From VAZQ01 sp963702695 (GTDB lineage: Bacteria > Pseudomonadota > Alphaproteobacteria > Rhizobiales > Xanthobacteraceae), in contig CAVPDS010000032.1 in NCBI GenBank assembly GCA_963702695.1, forward strand, positions 124,001-188,000: a stretch of DNA of 64,000 nucleotides, given 5' to 3'. Position 1 is the first letter of the stretch; the number at the start of each line of letters is the position of its first letter. Below, in pieces: positions 1 to 8,981 of the stretch. The notes beneath the pieces are model-generated. The model saw nothing but the letters and a program-made list of their open reading frames with translations. It was not told where the DNA came from and made no database searches. Made by a program: the position numbers and the translations under genes.

Positions 1-690
1 CTCGAAGACGAGCGCAGCATCGGCCCAGGCAAACGTGCATCCGTCTCTGCGGCAGCGCGTGAAGAATTCGAGATCGCTGCCCCCGGTGAATGCGAAGGCA
101 TGCGAAAATGGCTCGTCCAGATAGCGCTCCAGCACGCTCCGCCGTATCAGCATGCTGCCGGCGCCGTAGATCATTTGAACCGGGCCGTTCGCATACCGCC
201 GCGGCTCATAGAATCCGCTTCGCGCCAGCCAATGACGCGGATCGTCGAACACCGGCAGCACCGGCCCGCCGACGATATCGGCGTCGAAGTCCAGCGCCGT
301 CATGACCATTTCGCCGAGCCAAGACGGATCCGGGTATTCATCGTCGTCGAGCACCGCGACATAGCCCGGCAAGGGATTGGTGCGGCACGCCGACGCGAAT
401 CCTCGATTGTAGGCGTACGTGTGGCCGCGCTGCGGCTCAATAATGCAGGTGAGCGGAAACGGAAACGCCTCCGCCATCTCCGTCACGACCGCGGCGCCGG
501 CGCTGGATTCCGTATCGTTTTCAACGACGATGACGGACAAGCGGCCTCGATATTGAAGCCGACCGACGTGGATGAGCAGCTTCCGCAAGCCATCCGGACG
601 GCGACAAGTCGGAATGCACAATATGATCGCGGGCCATGCCCGGCCATGTTTCATGTGTTGATCAAAGCGTGGATTCATGGGCGAAGCCAT
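1..690 (-). CDS. Glycosyltransferase family 2 (3' end outside window)
   Basis: Transfers a sugar from an activated donor, probably during exopolysaccharide assembly at the cytoplasmic membrane. The reading frame runs 230 codons from ATG at 690 off the left edge. The N-terminal part reads AIILCIPTCRR, the usual GT-A fold opening with a first beta strand and nucleotide-binding loop. A DDDEYPDPSWL segment near residue 115 is the DxD-like metal/nucleotide site. GGSDLEFFTRC further on fits the acceptor-side ED-like motif of GT2 enzymes. The start overlaps the stop of the upstream WecG-like gene by one base (TGATG), so the two are translationally coupled. The acceptor and sugar cannot be told from the fragment. 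Confidence 0.85.
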   Translation of the reverse strand, partial: MASPMNPRFDQHMKHGRAWPAIILCIPTCRRPDGLRKLLIHVGRLQYRGRLSVIVVENDTESSAGAAVVTEMAEAFPFPLTCIIEPQRGHTYAYNRGFASACRTNPLPGYVAVLDDDEYPDPSWLGEMVMTALDFDADIVGGPVLPVFDDPRHWLARSGFYEPRRYANGPVQMIYGAGSMLIRRSVLERYLDEPFSHAFAFTGGSDLEFFTRCRRDGCTFAWADAALVFE

Positions 691-1538
691 CAGTCGATAT
701 TGTTTCGCGGCCCGTCGAATGCGGGCGAGTCGGTGCGCTTTGTTTGTGTGGCGAGCAGGAACAACGCGTGCGGATTGGTTACGAAATAGCGGCCGGCAAG
801 GCGCCGCGGCTCGAGCAAGGTTCGAAAGGCCCATTCCAGGCCGGCCGCCTGTATCCAATCCGGCGCACGGCGGTTCCGTCCTGACAGAAAATCGAACAGG
901 CCTCCGGATGTCTTGATGATCCCGACGCTGCGCAAACGTTCGCGATTGCGCATCGAAAAGATCAACTCGGCCGGGCTTCCCATCCCGACCCAGAGGATGT
1001 CGGGGCGCGCAGCGTTGATGCTCGCAATGACGTCGTCCTCTTCATCGGGCCGGATATAGCCGTCGCGATGGCCGACGATTTCGAGCCGCGGATATAAGGT
1101 CCGCGTTCGCCGGACCGCCCGATCGATGACCGGACGCGTCGCGCCGAGCATGTAGAAAGTCGTTCCCCGCTCCTGGGCCTCCTTCGCGACATCGTGGAAC
1201 AGATCCGTTGTGGCGACGCGCTCCGGGAGTGGATTCCGGCACAGGAGCCGCGAGGCAAAAACAAGTGGCATGCCATCAGCGTGAATGAGATCGGAATCAA
1301 CGAACAATTTTCGGGTCGCGATATCGTGGGCGCACATCGAGAGGACCTGCCCATTGGCGGAGGTGAAGACGAGTGCGGGCTTTTCCGAATGGCGACGAGA
1401 AGCGGCGAGGTCGGCCATGAGACGCGCTGATCGCGCCCGACCGATCACCGCGATCGGAAGTCCGCCAATCATCTCGATTGGCACGCTCCGATGGGCCGCT
1501 GCCTCGGCTACGCGAACAAATTCTGGGACAGGGGTCAT
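690..1538 (-). CDS. WecG/TagA/CpsF family glycosyltransferase
   Basis: Member of the family that adds N-acetylmannosaminuronic acid, ManNAc or glucose to lipid-linked sugars (WecG, TagA, ExoV/GumM relatives). It shows the conserved run LIHADGMPLVFASR near the middle, then FYMLGATRPVIDRA, and WVGMGSPAELIF followed by GGLFDFLSGRNRRAP and GLEWAFRTLLEPRRLAGRY. These are the family hallmarks in the right order. About 282 aa from ATG 1538, which has GAGGAG 11 nt upstream; an earlier start at 1583 has no ribosome site. It is coupled to the following GT2 gene, so both probably act on one polysaccharide repeat unit. Confidence 0.87.
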   Translation of the reverse strand: MTPVPEFVRVAEAAAHRSVPIEMIGGLPIAVIGRARSARLMADLAASRRHSEKPALVFTSANGQVLSMCAHDIATRKLFVDSDLIHADGMPLVFASRLLCRNPLPERVATTDLFHDVAKEAQERGTTFYMLGATRPVIDRAVRRTRTLYPRLEIVGHRDGYIRPDEEDDVIASINAARPDILWVGMGSPAELIFSMRNRERLRSVGIIKTSGGLFDFLSGRNRRAPDWIQAAGLEWAFRTLLEPRRLAGRYFVTNPHALFLLATQTKRTDSPAFDGPRNNID

Positions 1539-1637
1539 TGTCTGCAATTCTCCTCGAATTGCAGAAGCAAAATTAAGGACCACGCTGTCTCGCAGCGACT
1601 TCCATCAATTATTAAGCTTAATGCCGGCGGCGCGAAT

Positions 1638-3455
1638 TCAGAGACGAATTTTCCCGCTTACGATGCGATCGTGCGAGGTCTGATCGATCCGCACGAACGC
1701 TTGACGCTCGCAATCATGGAAATAAATCGGATCATCCGTGGCCGCTGGATCGAAGCCGTCGCGGATGAGCTCATTCTTCACATGCTTGAACGTGGCAGTG
1801 AGCTCGATATCCTTGCGCAGTCGCAGGAAAAGCGGCCGCGCATAGTCAGGAAGTCGGCTGCCGATATGCGCTCTCAACGCCGCGAGGTCGATGACCTCCC
1901 GGCTGACGATCGAGGCCATTCCAGCGCGGCCATCGTGTCCCGGAACGACGACACCGTAAACGCTGGCGTCCGCAATGCCCGGAAATGACGCGATTGCTTC
2001 GCTCACCTCGGAGGTCGAGACGTTCTCACCCTTCCAGCGGAAGGTATCGCCGATGCGATCGACAAAATAGAAATAGCCCTGTTCGTCCTTCCGCATCAGG
2101 TCACCGGTCCGGAACCAAGCGTCCCCCTGTTCGAAGACGTCGCGGAGGATCTTCTTCTGGGAGTCGGCGCCGCCGGTATAGCCTTCAAAACGGCTGCCGA
2201 GGCCGGCCGGACCGTCGATGATCTTGCCGATCGCTTCGCCGATTTCATTGGGCTTGCAGCGGGCGTAGAAGCCCTCTTGGTTGCGAATCAATTCATCGTT
2301 CTCGACGTCGAATTTCACGAGCGCGGTGGGCGAGCGATGCGCGAGGAATGAAGGAATCCGACCGATCGCCCCTGGCTTGCCTTCGAAGTTGAACATCGTC
2401 ACGTTGCCCTCGGTCGAAGCATAGAATTCCAGGATCCGAGGAATTTTGAATCGGTCCTTGAAGTCGCTCCAGACGTCCGGCCGCAGGCCGTTGCCGCAGC
2501 AGAGCCGTAGCCGGTGCGCGCGCTGCTCCGGCTGCGATTCGCCGCGCGTCAGATAACGGCACAACTCGCCGATATATTGGAACAAGGTGCAGTCCCAGCG
2601 CAGCACATCGTCCCAGAATTGGCTTCCGGAAAATCTCTCGCGGATCACCACCGAGCCGCCATTGACCAGAACCGCTCCGGTCGCCACGACCCCGCCAACG
2701 CTGTGATACATCGGCAGGCAGTTGTACATCCGGTCGCTTTGCCGCGTGTCCATCATCCCCGCGAACCAGAGACTCCAGATCAACAGCCGGTGATGATTGA
2801 CAATGGCAGCCTTGGGAAGGCCTGTCGTGCCCGAGGTGTAGATGTAGAGCGCACGGTCGGCCACGGTGAGCGCCGGGCCGTCGGATGGTGCAAGTCTTTT
2901 CGCCGATAGCTTGTCGATCTCCTGCGCGATATCGCGGAACCGGCCGCCGTGATCTTGACCGTGCGACCAAATGGTCGAATCCGCGCGAAGATGGGGCTCG
3001 GCACCGGCGAGCGCCCCGATGAGTTCGCTGGCGACAATGATGTGCTTCGGCTCGACGATGTTGATGCAATGTGCGAGCGAGGCGCCGACGAGATTGGTGT
3101 TGAGCAACGACACGACGCCCCCAACGCGGGTGATGCCCAGCCAGATCGCCATGTATTCGGGGCGGTTCGGCATCAGCAGACAGACCGTTTCACCCTTGGC
3201 GATGCCTTGGCCGAGCGCCCAGCGTGCATAGCGGTTCACCCGCTTTTCGAGACCACGGAACGTCAGCAATTCGCGCTCTGAAAGCAGCGCAGGCGCCTCA
3301 CCGAACTTTTCCCCGAGTTCGTCGATGATCACCGGCAGGATACGGCATGGGTGCGTCGCAATCGGCGCGGTCAATTCAAGCGCGCGGAGCCAGCCTTTGA
3401 CGGTCGAGCCTCCGTTGCCTGTTTCCTTGGCGCTCTCGATGTTGGTGGCTTTCAT
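1638..3455 (-). CDS. Long-chain acyl-CoA synthetase, FATP/FadD6-like
   Basis: ANL-superfamily enzyme that adenylates a carboxylic acid and transfers it to CoA (or possibly to a carrier protein). The P-loop-like motif YIYTSGTTGLPKAAI lies near residue 205. EFYASTEGNVTMFN is the A5 motif, WFRTGDLMRKDEQGYFYFVDRIGD the A7-A8 hinge, and GENVSTSEV follows. About 605 aa, full length, and closer to very-long-chain/FATP types than to FadD. Start is placed at ATG 3455 (MKATN), although no strong ribosome site is visible; an alternative is 3491. It is divergent from the metY-like gene and may belong to the same accessory locus. Substrate unknown. Confidence 0.8.
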   Translation of the reverse strand: MKATNIESAKETGNGGSTVKGWLRALELTAPIATHPCRILPVIIDELGEKFGEAPALLSERELLTFRGLEKRVNRYARWALGQGIAKGETVCLLMPNRPEYMAIWLGITRVGGVVSLLNTNLVGASLAHCINIVEPKHIIVASELIGALAGAEPHLRADSTIWSHGQDHGGRFRDIAQEIDKLSAKRLAPSDGPALTVADRALYIYTSGTTGLPKAAIVNHHRLLIWSLWFAGMMDTRQSDRMYNCLPMYHSVGGVVATGAVLVNGGSVVIRERFSGSQFWDDVLRWDCTLFQYIGELCRYLTRGESQPEQRAHRLRLCCGNGLRPDVWSDFKDRFKIPRILEFYASTEGNVTMFNFEGKPGAIGRIPSFLAHRSPTALVKFDVENDELIRNQEGFYARCKPNEIGEAIGKIIDGPAGLGSRFEGYTGGADSQKKILRDVFEQGDAWFRTGDLMRKDEQGYFYFVDRIGDTFRWKGENVSTSEVSEAIASFPGIADASVYGVVVPGHDGRAGMASIVSREVIDLAALRAHIGSRLPDYARPLFLRLRKDIELTATFKHVKNELIRDGFDPAATDDPIYFHDCERQAFVRIDQTSHDRIVSGKIRL

Positions 3456-3572
3456 CGTCAAGGCTTTGCCAAACCCGACAACACCATGCAATTGCCATTC
3501 GACGAATATCGTGAATGTCCATCATGCAGTGAAGCGCCGCTGCGGATACAGCGTTATTTCAACAAATTTGCT

Positions 3573-3585
3573 CTTAACGGTTAAG
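3573..3585. promoter_or_regulatory. Short perfect inverted repeat in divergent promoter region
   Basis: CTTAAC-G-GTTAAG is a perfect 6+1+6 palindrome between the acyl-CoA synthetase (minus) and metY-like gene (plus). Its position suggests an operator, but no regulator gene is adjacent and a 13-bp palindrome can occur by chance. Confidence 0.3.
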
Positions 3586-3669
3586 GTTATCGCTCGTCAT
3601 TCTGCGCGTCACGTTGAATGGTCCGAACCGGACGCGTAAAACTCGACAACAACCCGAGTAGGTGGAGAA

Positions 3670-4974
3670 ATGCGCAGCGAGACGATCGCGATTCACAGCG
3701 GCTATGAAGTCGATCCCACGACGAAGGCCGTGGCGGTGCCGATCTATCAGACCGTCGCCTACGAATTCGACAGCGCTGAACACGGCGCGGCACTGTTCAA
3801 TCTCGAAGTCGAAGGATTTCGTTACAGCCGCATCAGCAATCCCACCACCGCGGTGTTGGAGCGGCGTGTTGCCGCGCTCGAAGGTGGGCTGGAAGCGCTA
3901 TGCGTAAGCTCCGGCCAGGCTGCGCTGAATTATGCGGCGCTCAATATTACGGAGCTTGGTTCCAACATCGTGTCGGTTCCCCAGCTCTACGGCACGACCT
4001 ACACGTTGTTTGCCCACCTGTTGCCGAGCCAGGGTGTCACCGTCCGGTTTGCGGAATCGGATCAGCCCGCAGCGATCGATAAATTGATCGACGACCGCAC
4101 CCGCGCGGTGTTCTGCGAGAGCGTCGGCAATCCCGCGGGGAATATCTGCGACATCGAGGGATTGGCCGCGGTCGCGCACAAGCATGGCGTCCCCCTCATC
4201 GTCGATAACACGGTCGCGACCCCGATATTGCTGAAGCCGATCGAGTACGGCGCCGATATCGTCGTCCATTCGCTGACCAAGTTCCTGGGCGGGCATGGGA
4301 CCACGATGGGCGGCGCGATCGTCGACAGCGGCCGGTTCCCTTGGAAAAAGCACGCCCAGCGCTTTCGGATGCTCAACGAGCCGGATGCCTCCTACCATGG
4401 CCTCGTTTACACGGATCATTTCGGCGAGGGCGCTTACCTTGCGCGCTGCCGCAGCGTCCATCAGCGCACCACCGGGGCTGTCCTCGCTCCGTTGAGCGCC
4501 TTCCTGCTGCTGCAGGGGATTGAGACTGTAGCGCTGCGTGTCGAGCGGCACGTCGAGAATGCCAGGAAGGTCGCGCAATTCCTGCGGACCGATCCGCGCG
4601 TTGCCTGGGTCAACTATGTCGGCTTTTCCGAAAGCGCCTACTACGCGCTGGCGCAGAAATATCTTGGCGGTCGCGCCTGCTCCTTGCTGACGTTCGGAGT
4701 CAAAGGAGGCCGCGAGGCCGGCGAGAAATTCTATGACGCGCTCAAGCTGATCAAGCGATTGGTGAACATGGGCGACGCCAAATCGCTCGCATGCCATCCG
4801 GCGTCGACCACGCACCGGCAGATGTCTGCCGGTGAACAGCTCAAAGCAGGCGTGCGGCCGGAAATGATCCGGGTCAGCATCGGCATCGAGCACATCGACG
4901 ACATCATCGGCGATCTCGATCAGGCTTTGGAGGCGACCCTGCCGGATCGCGTGGGAATGCTGGCGGCCGAATAG
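3670..4974 (+). CDS. O-acetylhomoserine sulfhydrylase-like PLP enzyme (MetY family)
   Basis: Cys/Met-metabolism PLP enzyme of the gamma-replacement type: it displaces the O-acyl group of an O-acylhomoserine by a nucleophile such as sulfide. The 434-aa length fits MetY. RYSRISNPTTAVLERRVAALEGG is the classic N-terminal signature, and the Schiff-base lysine is Lys204 in VVHSLTKFLGGHG. C-terminal SLACHPASTTHRQMS is also conserved. Start ATG 3670 has AGGTGGAGAA directly before it. The next gene, 31 bp on, is a MetA-like acyltransferase, so the pair could make homocysteine. Alternatively it could put another nucleophile on the homoserine skeleton, as RtxA does in rhizobitoxine synthesis (inference). 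Confidence 0.88.
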   Translation: MRSETIAIHSGYEVDPTTKAVAVPIYQTVAYEFDSAEHGAALFNLEVEGFRYSRISNPTTAVLERRVAALEGGLEALCVSSGQAALNYAALNITELGSNIVSVPQLYGTTYTLFAHLLPSQGVTVRFAESDQPAAIDKLIDDRTRAVFCESVGNPAGNICDIEGLAAVAHKHGVPLIVDNTVATPILLKPIEYGADIVVHSLTKFLGGHGTTMGGAIVDSGRFPWKKHAQRFRMLNEPDASYHGLVYTDHFGEGAYLARCRSVHQRTTGAVLAPLSAFLLLQGIETVALRVERHVENARKVAQFLRTDPRVAWVNYVGFSESAYYALAQKYLGGRACSLLTFGVKGGREAGEKFYDALKLIKRLVNMGDAKSLACHPASTTHRQMSAGEQLKAGVRPEMIRVSIGIEHIDDIIGDLDQALEATLPDRVGMLAAE

Positions 4975-5005
4975 CCGGACCGCGGTTGCGTTGGAGCAAA
5001 TCTCG

Positions 5006-6112
5006 ATGCCCGTTCTGTTGGATCGACGCGTGTCCCACGACCACGCTCATCCCGCACCCGAGCGGCGTGCCACGCGCGAACAAATCGCCTCGGGTGAGAC
5101 AAATCCTCTTCGCCTCGAAGTGGGGCTCGTCAACAACATGCCGGACTCGGCGCTGCAATCGACCGAGCGGCAGTTTCTCACCTTGCTTCGCGCGGCCGCT
5201 GACGCTGTCCCGGTCCGTCTGCGACTGTTCTCTCTGCCGGACGTTCCCCGCGGCGAGCAAGGCCGCCGGCATCTGAGCCTGGGCTATCGCACGGTCGATC
5301 AGCTTTGGGATGCCGGGCTCGATGCGCTCATCGTCACCGGGACCGAGCCCCGCGCTGCATCGTTGATGGATGAGCCCTATTGGGACAGTTTTACCCGATT
5401 GCTCGATTGGGCCAAGGACAACACTCTGTCCACCATCTGGTCCTGTCTCGCGGCCCATGCCGCCGTTCTGCATCTGGATGGCGTCCGCCGCAGACCGCTT
5501 GCGGAAAAATGCTTTGGCGTCTTCGATTGTGAAAGGACGTCGGACCATCCGTTGTTGCTCGGCGCAGCGGCGCGACTGCGGGTGCCGCATTCGCGCTGGA
5601 ACGTTTTGGAGGAGGCGCCACTGACGGCGTCCAATTACTCCGTGCTCGCACGATCGCCCGATATCGGCGCGGACACGTTCGTGAAGCAGCAGCGGCGAAG
5701 CCTGTTCGTGTTCTTTCAAGGGCACCCGGAGTATGACGACGGCGCGCTGCTGCGCGAGTATCGCCGCGATATTGGCCGTTACCTGCGGCACGAGCGGGAC
5801 ACCTATCCGCCGATGCCCCATGGCTACTTCGACAACGCCGCCGCCGACGAGCTCAATGGCTTTCGCCGATTGGCGGAGAGCGAACGCCGCGAGCAGACGC
5901 TGGACAGGTTCCCCACAGTCGCCCCGCGAGTCACGCGTCAGTCGGCGGCCGAGTCACCCGCCATCCAGATTTACAGGAATTGGCTGTCCAACCTGGCGCT
6001 GCAAAAGTCTGACGCAACGAAGCCCAACGTCTGCGCGCCAGCGATGCAAAGTCGCCGCGCCGCCGCGCCGGAACAGGCTTCCGGCCTGAACATCGAGGCC
6101 ATACTGAACTGA
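5006..6112 (+). CDS. Homoserine O-acyltransferase, MetA-like
   Basis: Divergent member of the MetA (homoserine trans-acylase) family, a class I glutamine-amidotransferase-like fold. The expected catalytic set is present: Cys147 in STIWSCLAAHAAVLH, and His240/Glu242 in FFQGHPEYD. VNNMPDSALQSTERQF near residue 45 matches the LNLMP...ETQ opening of MetA. 368 aa, longer than E. coli MetA because of a C-terminal extension rich in Ala and Arg. Start ATG 5006 has GGAG 10 nt upstream; the longer frame starts at TTG 4991. Whether it uses acetyl- or succinyl-CoA cannot be read with confidence. It lies between the MetY-like and aminotransferase genes on one strand, with gaps of 31 and 16 bp. Confidence 0.8.
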   Translation: MPVLLDRRVSHDHAHPAPERRATREQIASGETNPLRLEVGLVNNMPDSALQSTERQFLTLLRAAADAVPVRLRLFSLPDVPRGEQGRRHLSLGYRTVDQLWDAGLDALIVTGTEPRAASLMDEPYWDSFTRLLDWAKDNTLSTIWSCLAAHAAVLHLDGVRRRPLAEKCFGVFDCERTSDHPLLLGAAARLRVPHSRWNVLEEAPLTASNYSVLARSPDIGADTFVKQQRRSLFVFFQGHPEYDDGALLREYRRDIGRYLRHERDTYPPMPHGYFDNAAADELNGFRRLAESERREQTLDRFPTVAPRVTRQSAAESPAIQIYRNWLSNLALQKSDATKPNVCAPAMQSRRAAAPEQASGLNIEAILN

Positions 6113-6128
6113 TCGAAGGACGCCAAGC

Positions 6129-7061
6129 ATGCTGACGACCGCACGGGAAGACGATCGCAACGCTGTGCTGCGCAAGCGCCCAGCGCTCGCCGCTGCCAGC
6201 CTCAAGCCAGCCGGTGTCTCGAAGACCTGGACGTTCTTCGATGGTGACTGGCACGAGGGCAATGCGCCGATCATGGGCCCGCGGACCCACGCCGCCTGGC
6301 TCGGCTCAATGGTCTTCGATGGCGCACGCGCCTTCGAAGGCGTGACGCCTGATCTCGAGCTCCATTGCGCCCGCGTCAATAATTCAGCGGTGAGCTTTCA
6401 TCTGCAGCCCATCGTCGCCGTCGATGACTGGATCGAATTGGTGAAGAACGGGTTGAAGCGCTTCGACAAGCAGGCGGAGCTTTACATCCGGCCGATGTAT
6501 TGGGCGGAGACGGGCGCTCCCGGCGGCATCCGGCATGATCCGGATTCGACGCGCTGGTGCCTTTGCATCTACGAGGCGCCGCTGCCCAAGCCTACCGGCA
6601 GCGCGATCACGCTGTCACCGTTCCGGCGACCGACGGCGGAGTGTGCGCCGGTCGACGCCAAGGCCGGATGCCTTTATCCAAACAATGCGCGCGCGATCAT
6701 CGAGGCGCAGCAACGCGGCTTCGACAATTGCCTGATGCGCGACATGCTCGGCCATGTCGCGGAGCTCGGGACCGCCAACGTTTTCATGGCCAAGGACGGC
6801 GTGGTCTTTACGCCGGCGCCGAACGGCACGTACCTCAACGGAATTACCCGGCAGCGCGTCATCAAGCTGCTGCGGGGGGAGGGAATCACGGTGATCGAGA
6901 AGTCGATGACCTATGCGGAATTCCAGGGTGCGGACGAGATTTTCTCCAGCGGGAATTATTCCAAACTCTCGCCGGTGACACGCATCGATACTCGCGAATT
7001 GCCGCAGGGGCGGTTCTATCTCAGGGCGCGCGAGCTTTACTGGGCGTATGCCCACGGGTGA
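6129..7061 (+). CDS. Class IV aminotransferase (branched-chain aminotransferase-like)
   Basis: PLP fold-type IV transaminase resembling IlvE: exchanges an amino group between glutamate and a 2-oxo acid. 310 aa. MVFDGARAFEGV near residue 61 is the substrate-side loop. Lys178 in PVDAKAGCLYPNNARAI is the PLP lysine. VAELGTANVFM and the following TPAPNGTYLNGITR are the family C-terminal signature. GAAGGA 9 nt before ATG 6129 serves as ribosome site. It is the last gene of the short plus-strand group with the MetY-like and MetA-like genes. It could be a housekeeping valine/leucine enzyme, but the context suggests supply of a non-standard amino acid. Confidence 0.85.
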   Translation: MLTTAREDDRNAVLRKRPALAAASLKPAGVSKTWTFFDGDWHEGNAPIMGPRTHAAWLGSMVFDGARAFEGVTPDLELHCARVNNSAVSFHLQPIVAVDDWIELVKNGLKRFDKQAELYIRPMYWAETGAPGGIRHDPDSTRWCLCIYEAPLPKPTGSAITLSPFRRPTAECAPVDAKAGCLYPNNARAIIEAQQRGFDNCLMRDMLGHVAELGTANVFMAKDGVVFTPAPNGTYLNGITRQRVIKLLRGEGITVIEKSMTYAEFQGADEIFSSGNYSKLSPVTRIDTRELPQGRFYLRARELYWAYAHG

Positions 7062-7227
7062 AACTGTATTCAGATGATGGCGGCTCGTCCGATCGTCTCG
7101 GCGAAAGCGGAGACCGATACGTGGTGTCCCGGATCATTATCACGGGTGTCGATAAAATTTCGGGGAGTATGAGTCCCGGTTTTCGCGGGGACGACGGCGA
7201 TCAACCACCTTCAAATGAGACTGGGCT

Positions 7228-8913
7228 TTATGCGGTCTGCGCCGCCATCGCTTGCGCGCGAATCCTGGTGAGGGTATTCACCGGCGTTGCGGCGTCCGTG
7301 TCGATCTTGAGATGAATGATCGCCGGACACTGCGATTCTTGCGCCGCCTTGAATGCCGCGGCAAAGTCCTCCGTCTTTTCGACCGTCACGCCAAACCCGC
7401 CGAACGCCCTTGCATAGGTGGAGAAATCGGGATTGGTCAGCCCGGTTCCGGAGACGCGCCCGGGATACTCGCGCTCCTGATGCATCCGGATGGTGCCGTA
7501 GCTGCGGTTGTCGCAGATGATGGCGATGATCGGCAGCCCGTATTGAACAGCCGTCGCAAACTCTTGGCCGTTCATGAGGAAATCACCGTCGCCGTTCACG
7601 GAAATGACCGTCCGGTCCGGATAGAGGCGCTTCATTGCCACCGCTGACGGCATCCCGTAGCCCATCGACGCCGAAGTCGGCGCGATGTGCGAGGCGAAAC
7701 GGCGGAAGCGATAGAAGCGATGGATCCAGGCGGCGTAGTTGCCGGCGCCGTTACACAAGATGGTGTCGGCCGGCAGATTCTCGCGCAGCCAGACCATGAT
7801 GGCGCCGAGATTGACCGCGCCAGGCTGATCAGTCGGCGTTCGGGTCCAAGCCAGATAATCCGCGTGCGCGGTTTCGGTCTGCTCTCGCCATTTGATGTCT
7901 CGCGGCGGCTGCAACAATTCCGCCATTTGCGCGAAAGCGGTCGGCGCCGCATGAATCGCCAGATGCGGGCGGTAGACACGGCCGAGTTCTTCCGCACCGG
8001 GATGGATATGGACGAGCTTCGTCTGCGGCCCCGGAATATCGAGCAGCGTATAGCCTTGAGAGGGAATATCCCCGAGCCGGCCGCCGATGACGATGACGAG
8101 GTCCGAGGCCCTCACCCGTGCCACCAGCTTCGGGTTCGGGCCAAGGCCGAGGTCGCCCGCATAGCACGGGTGCAATGGGTCGAAGAGCGGCAAGCGCCGG
8201 TAGCTGGTCGCGACCGGCAGAGCGAAACGTTCGGCGAAGCGCTGCATTGCCGTACGCGCACCCTCGGACCAGCGGCTACCACCGAGGATGACCAACGGAC
8301 GTTCGGCCTGCGCGAGGAGATCGTCGAGCTTCGTCATATCCGTCGGCCCGGGCCAGGTCTCGACCGGCGTAAATGCTGGCGCATCGGGGACGGCAACGCG
8401 CTCGGTCAGCATGTCCTGCGGCAGGCCGATCACCACCGGGCCGGGTCGACCACTGGTCGCCGTGTAGAAGGCGCGCGAAATGATCTCTGGCACGCGCGCG
8501 GAATCCTCGATCTCGGTCACCCATTTCGCCATGCCGCCGAATACGGCGCGGCAATCAAGCTCCTGGAACGCCTCGCGCTCCTTGGTGTCGCGGGTAACTT
8601 GGCCGACGAACAGAATCATCGGCGTGGAGTCCTGCTGCGCGACATGAATGCCGGCGGACGCATTGGTCGCGCCGGGACCACGGGTGACGAAACAGACACC
8701 GGGCCGGCCGGTAGCCTTGCCGACCGCGTCCGCCATCATCGCGGCGCCGCCCTCCTGGCGGCACACGGTCACTGCGATGTCGCGGTCGCAAAACGCATCG
8801 AGCACCGCGAGATAGCTCTCGCCGGGAACGCAGGAGACGTGCCGCACGCCATTGTTGACCAGTTGATCCACCAGCACTTCGGCAGCGGTCCGCATGTTGT
8901 CGTTCGCGCGCAT
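7228..8913 (-). CDS. Thiamin diphosphate-dependent enzyme, acetolactate-synthase-like
   Basis: ThDP enzyme of the acetolactate synthase / benzoylformate decarboxylase superfamily, 561 aa. The activating glutamate is Glu54 in CRQEGGAAMMADAVGK, followed by GVCFVTRGPGATN. The ThDP/Mg motif is GDGDFLMNGQEF...CDNRSYG near residue 435. Three domains (PYR, central, PP) are complete. ATG 8913 (MRANDNMRTAAEVL) has GAGAGG at a good distance; the open frame extends to 9018 without support. It follows the amino acid:[carrier protein] ligase by 68 bp on the same strand. The true 2-oxo acid substrate is not evident; calling it IlvB would be unsafe because no small subunit gene is nearby. Confidence 0.82.
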   Translation of the reverse strand: MRANDNMRTAAEVLVDQLVNNGVRHVSCVPGESYLAVLDAFCDRDIAVTVCRQEGGAAMMADAVGKATGRPGVCFVTRGPGATNASAGIHVAQQDSTPMILFVGQVTRDTKEREAFQELDCRAVFGGMAKWVTEIEDSARVPEIISRAFYTATSGRPGPVVIGLPQDMLTERVAVPDAPAFTPVETWPGPTDMTKLDDLLAQAERPLVILGGSRWSEGARTAMQRFAERFALPVATSYRRLPLFDPLHPCYAGDLGLGPNPKLVARVRASDLVIVIGGRLGDIPSQGYTLLDIPGPQTKLVHIHPGAEELGRVYRPHLAIHAAPTAFAQMAELLQPPRDIKWREQTETAHADYLAWTRTPTDQPGAVNLGAIMVWLRENLPADTILCNGAGNYAAWIHRFYRFRRFASHIAPTSASMGYGMPSAVAMKRLYPDRTVISVNGDGDFLMNGQEFATAVQYGLPIIAIICDNRSYGTIRMHQEREYPGRVSGTGLTNPDFSTYARAFGGFGVTVEKTEDFAAAFKAAQESQCPAIIHLKIDTDAATPVNTLTRIRAQAMAAQTA

Positions 8914-8981
8914 GAATGGCCTCTCGTTCCAGCCGCCCGCGGCAGGAGACAGTCCCGGGCGCTCGCCGCACCCGCGCCGAC

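Noticed and set aside
3492..3669. SAM-II-type riboswitch before the metY-like gene
   Set aside because: Alphaproteobacterial met genes often carry one, but the conserved core and pseudoknot sequences could not be found here.
7173..7192. GTCCC...GGGAC hairpin between the convergent aminotransferase and ThDP genes as a terminator
   Set aside because: Only 5-bp arms and no T-run; probably a degraded REP palindrome.
7228..8913. Naming the ThDP enzyme ilvB (acetolactate synthase)
   Set aside because: Motifs are shared by the whole superfamily and no ilvH regulatory subunit gene is adjacent.
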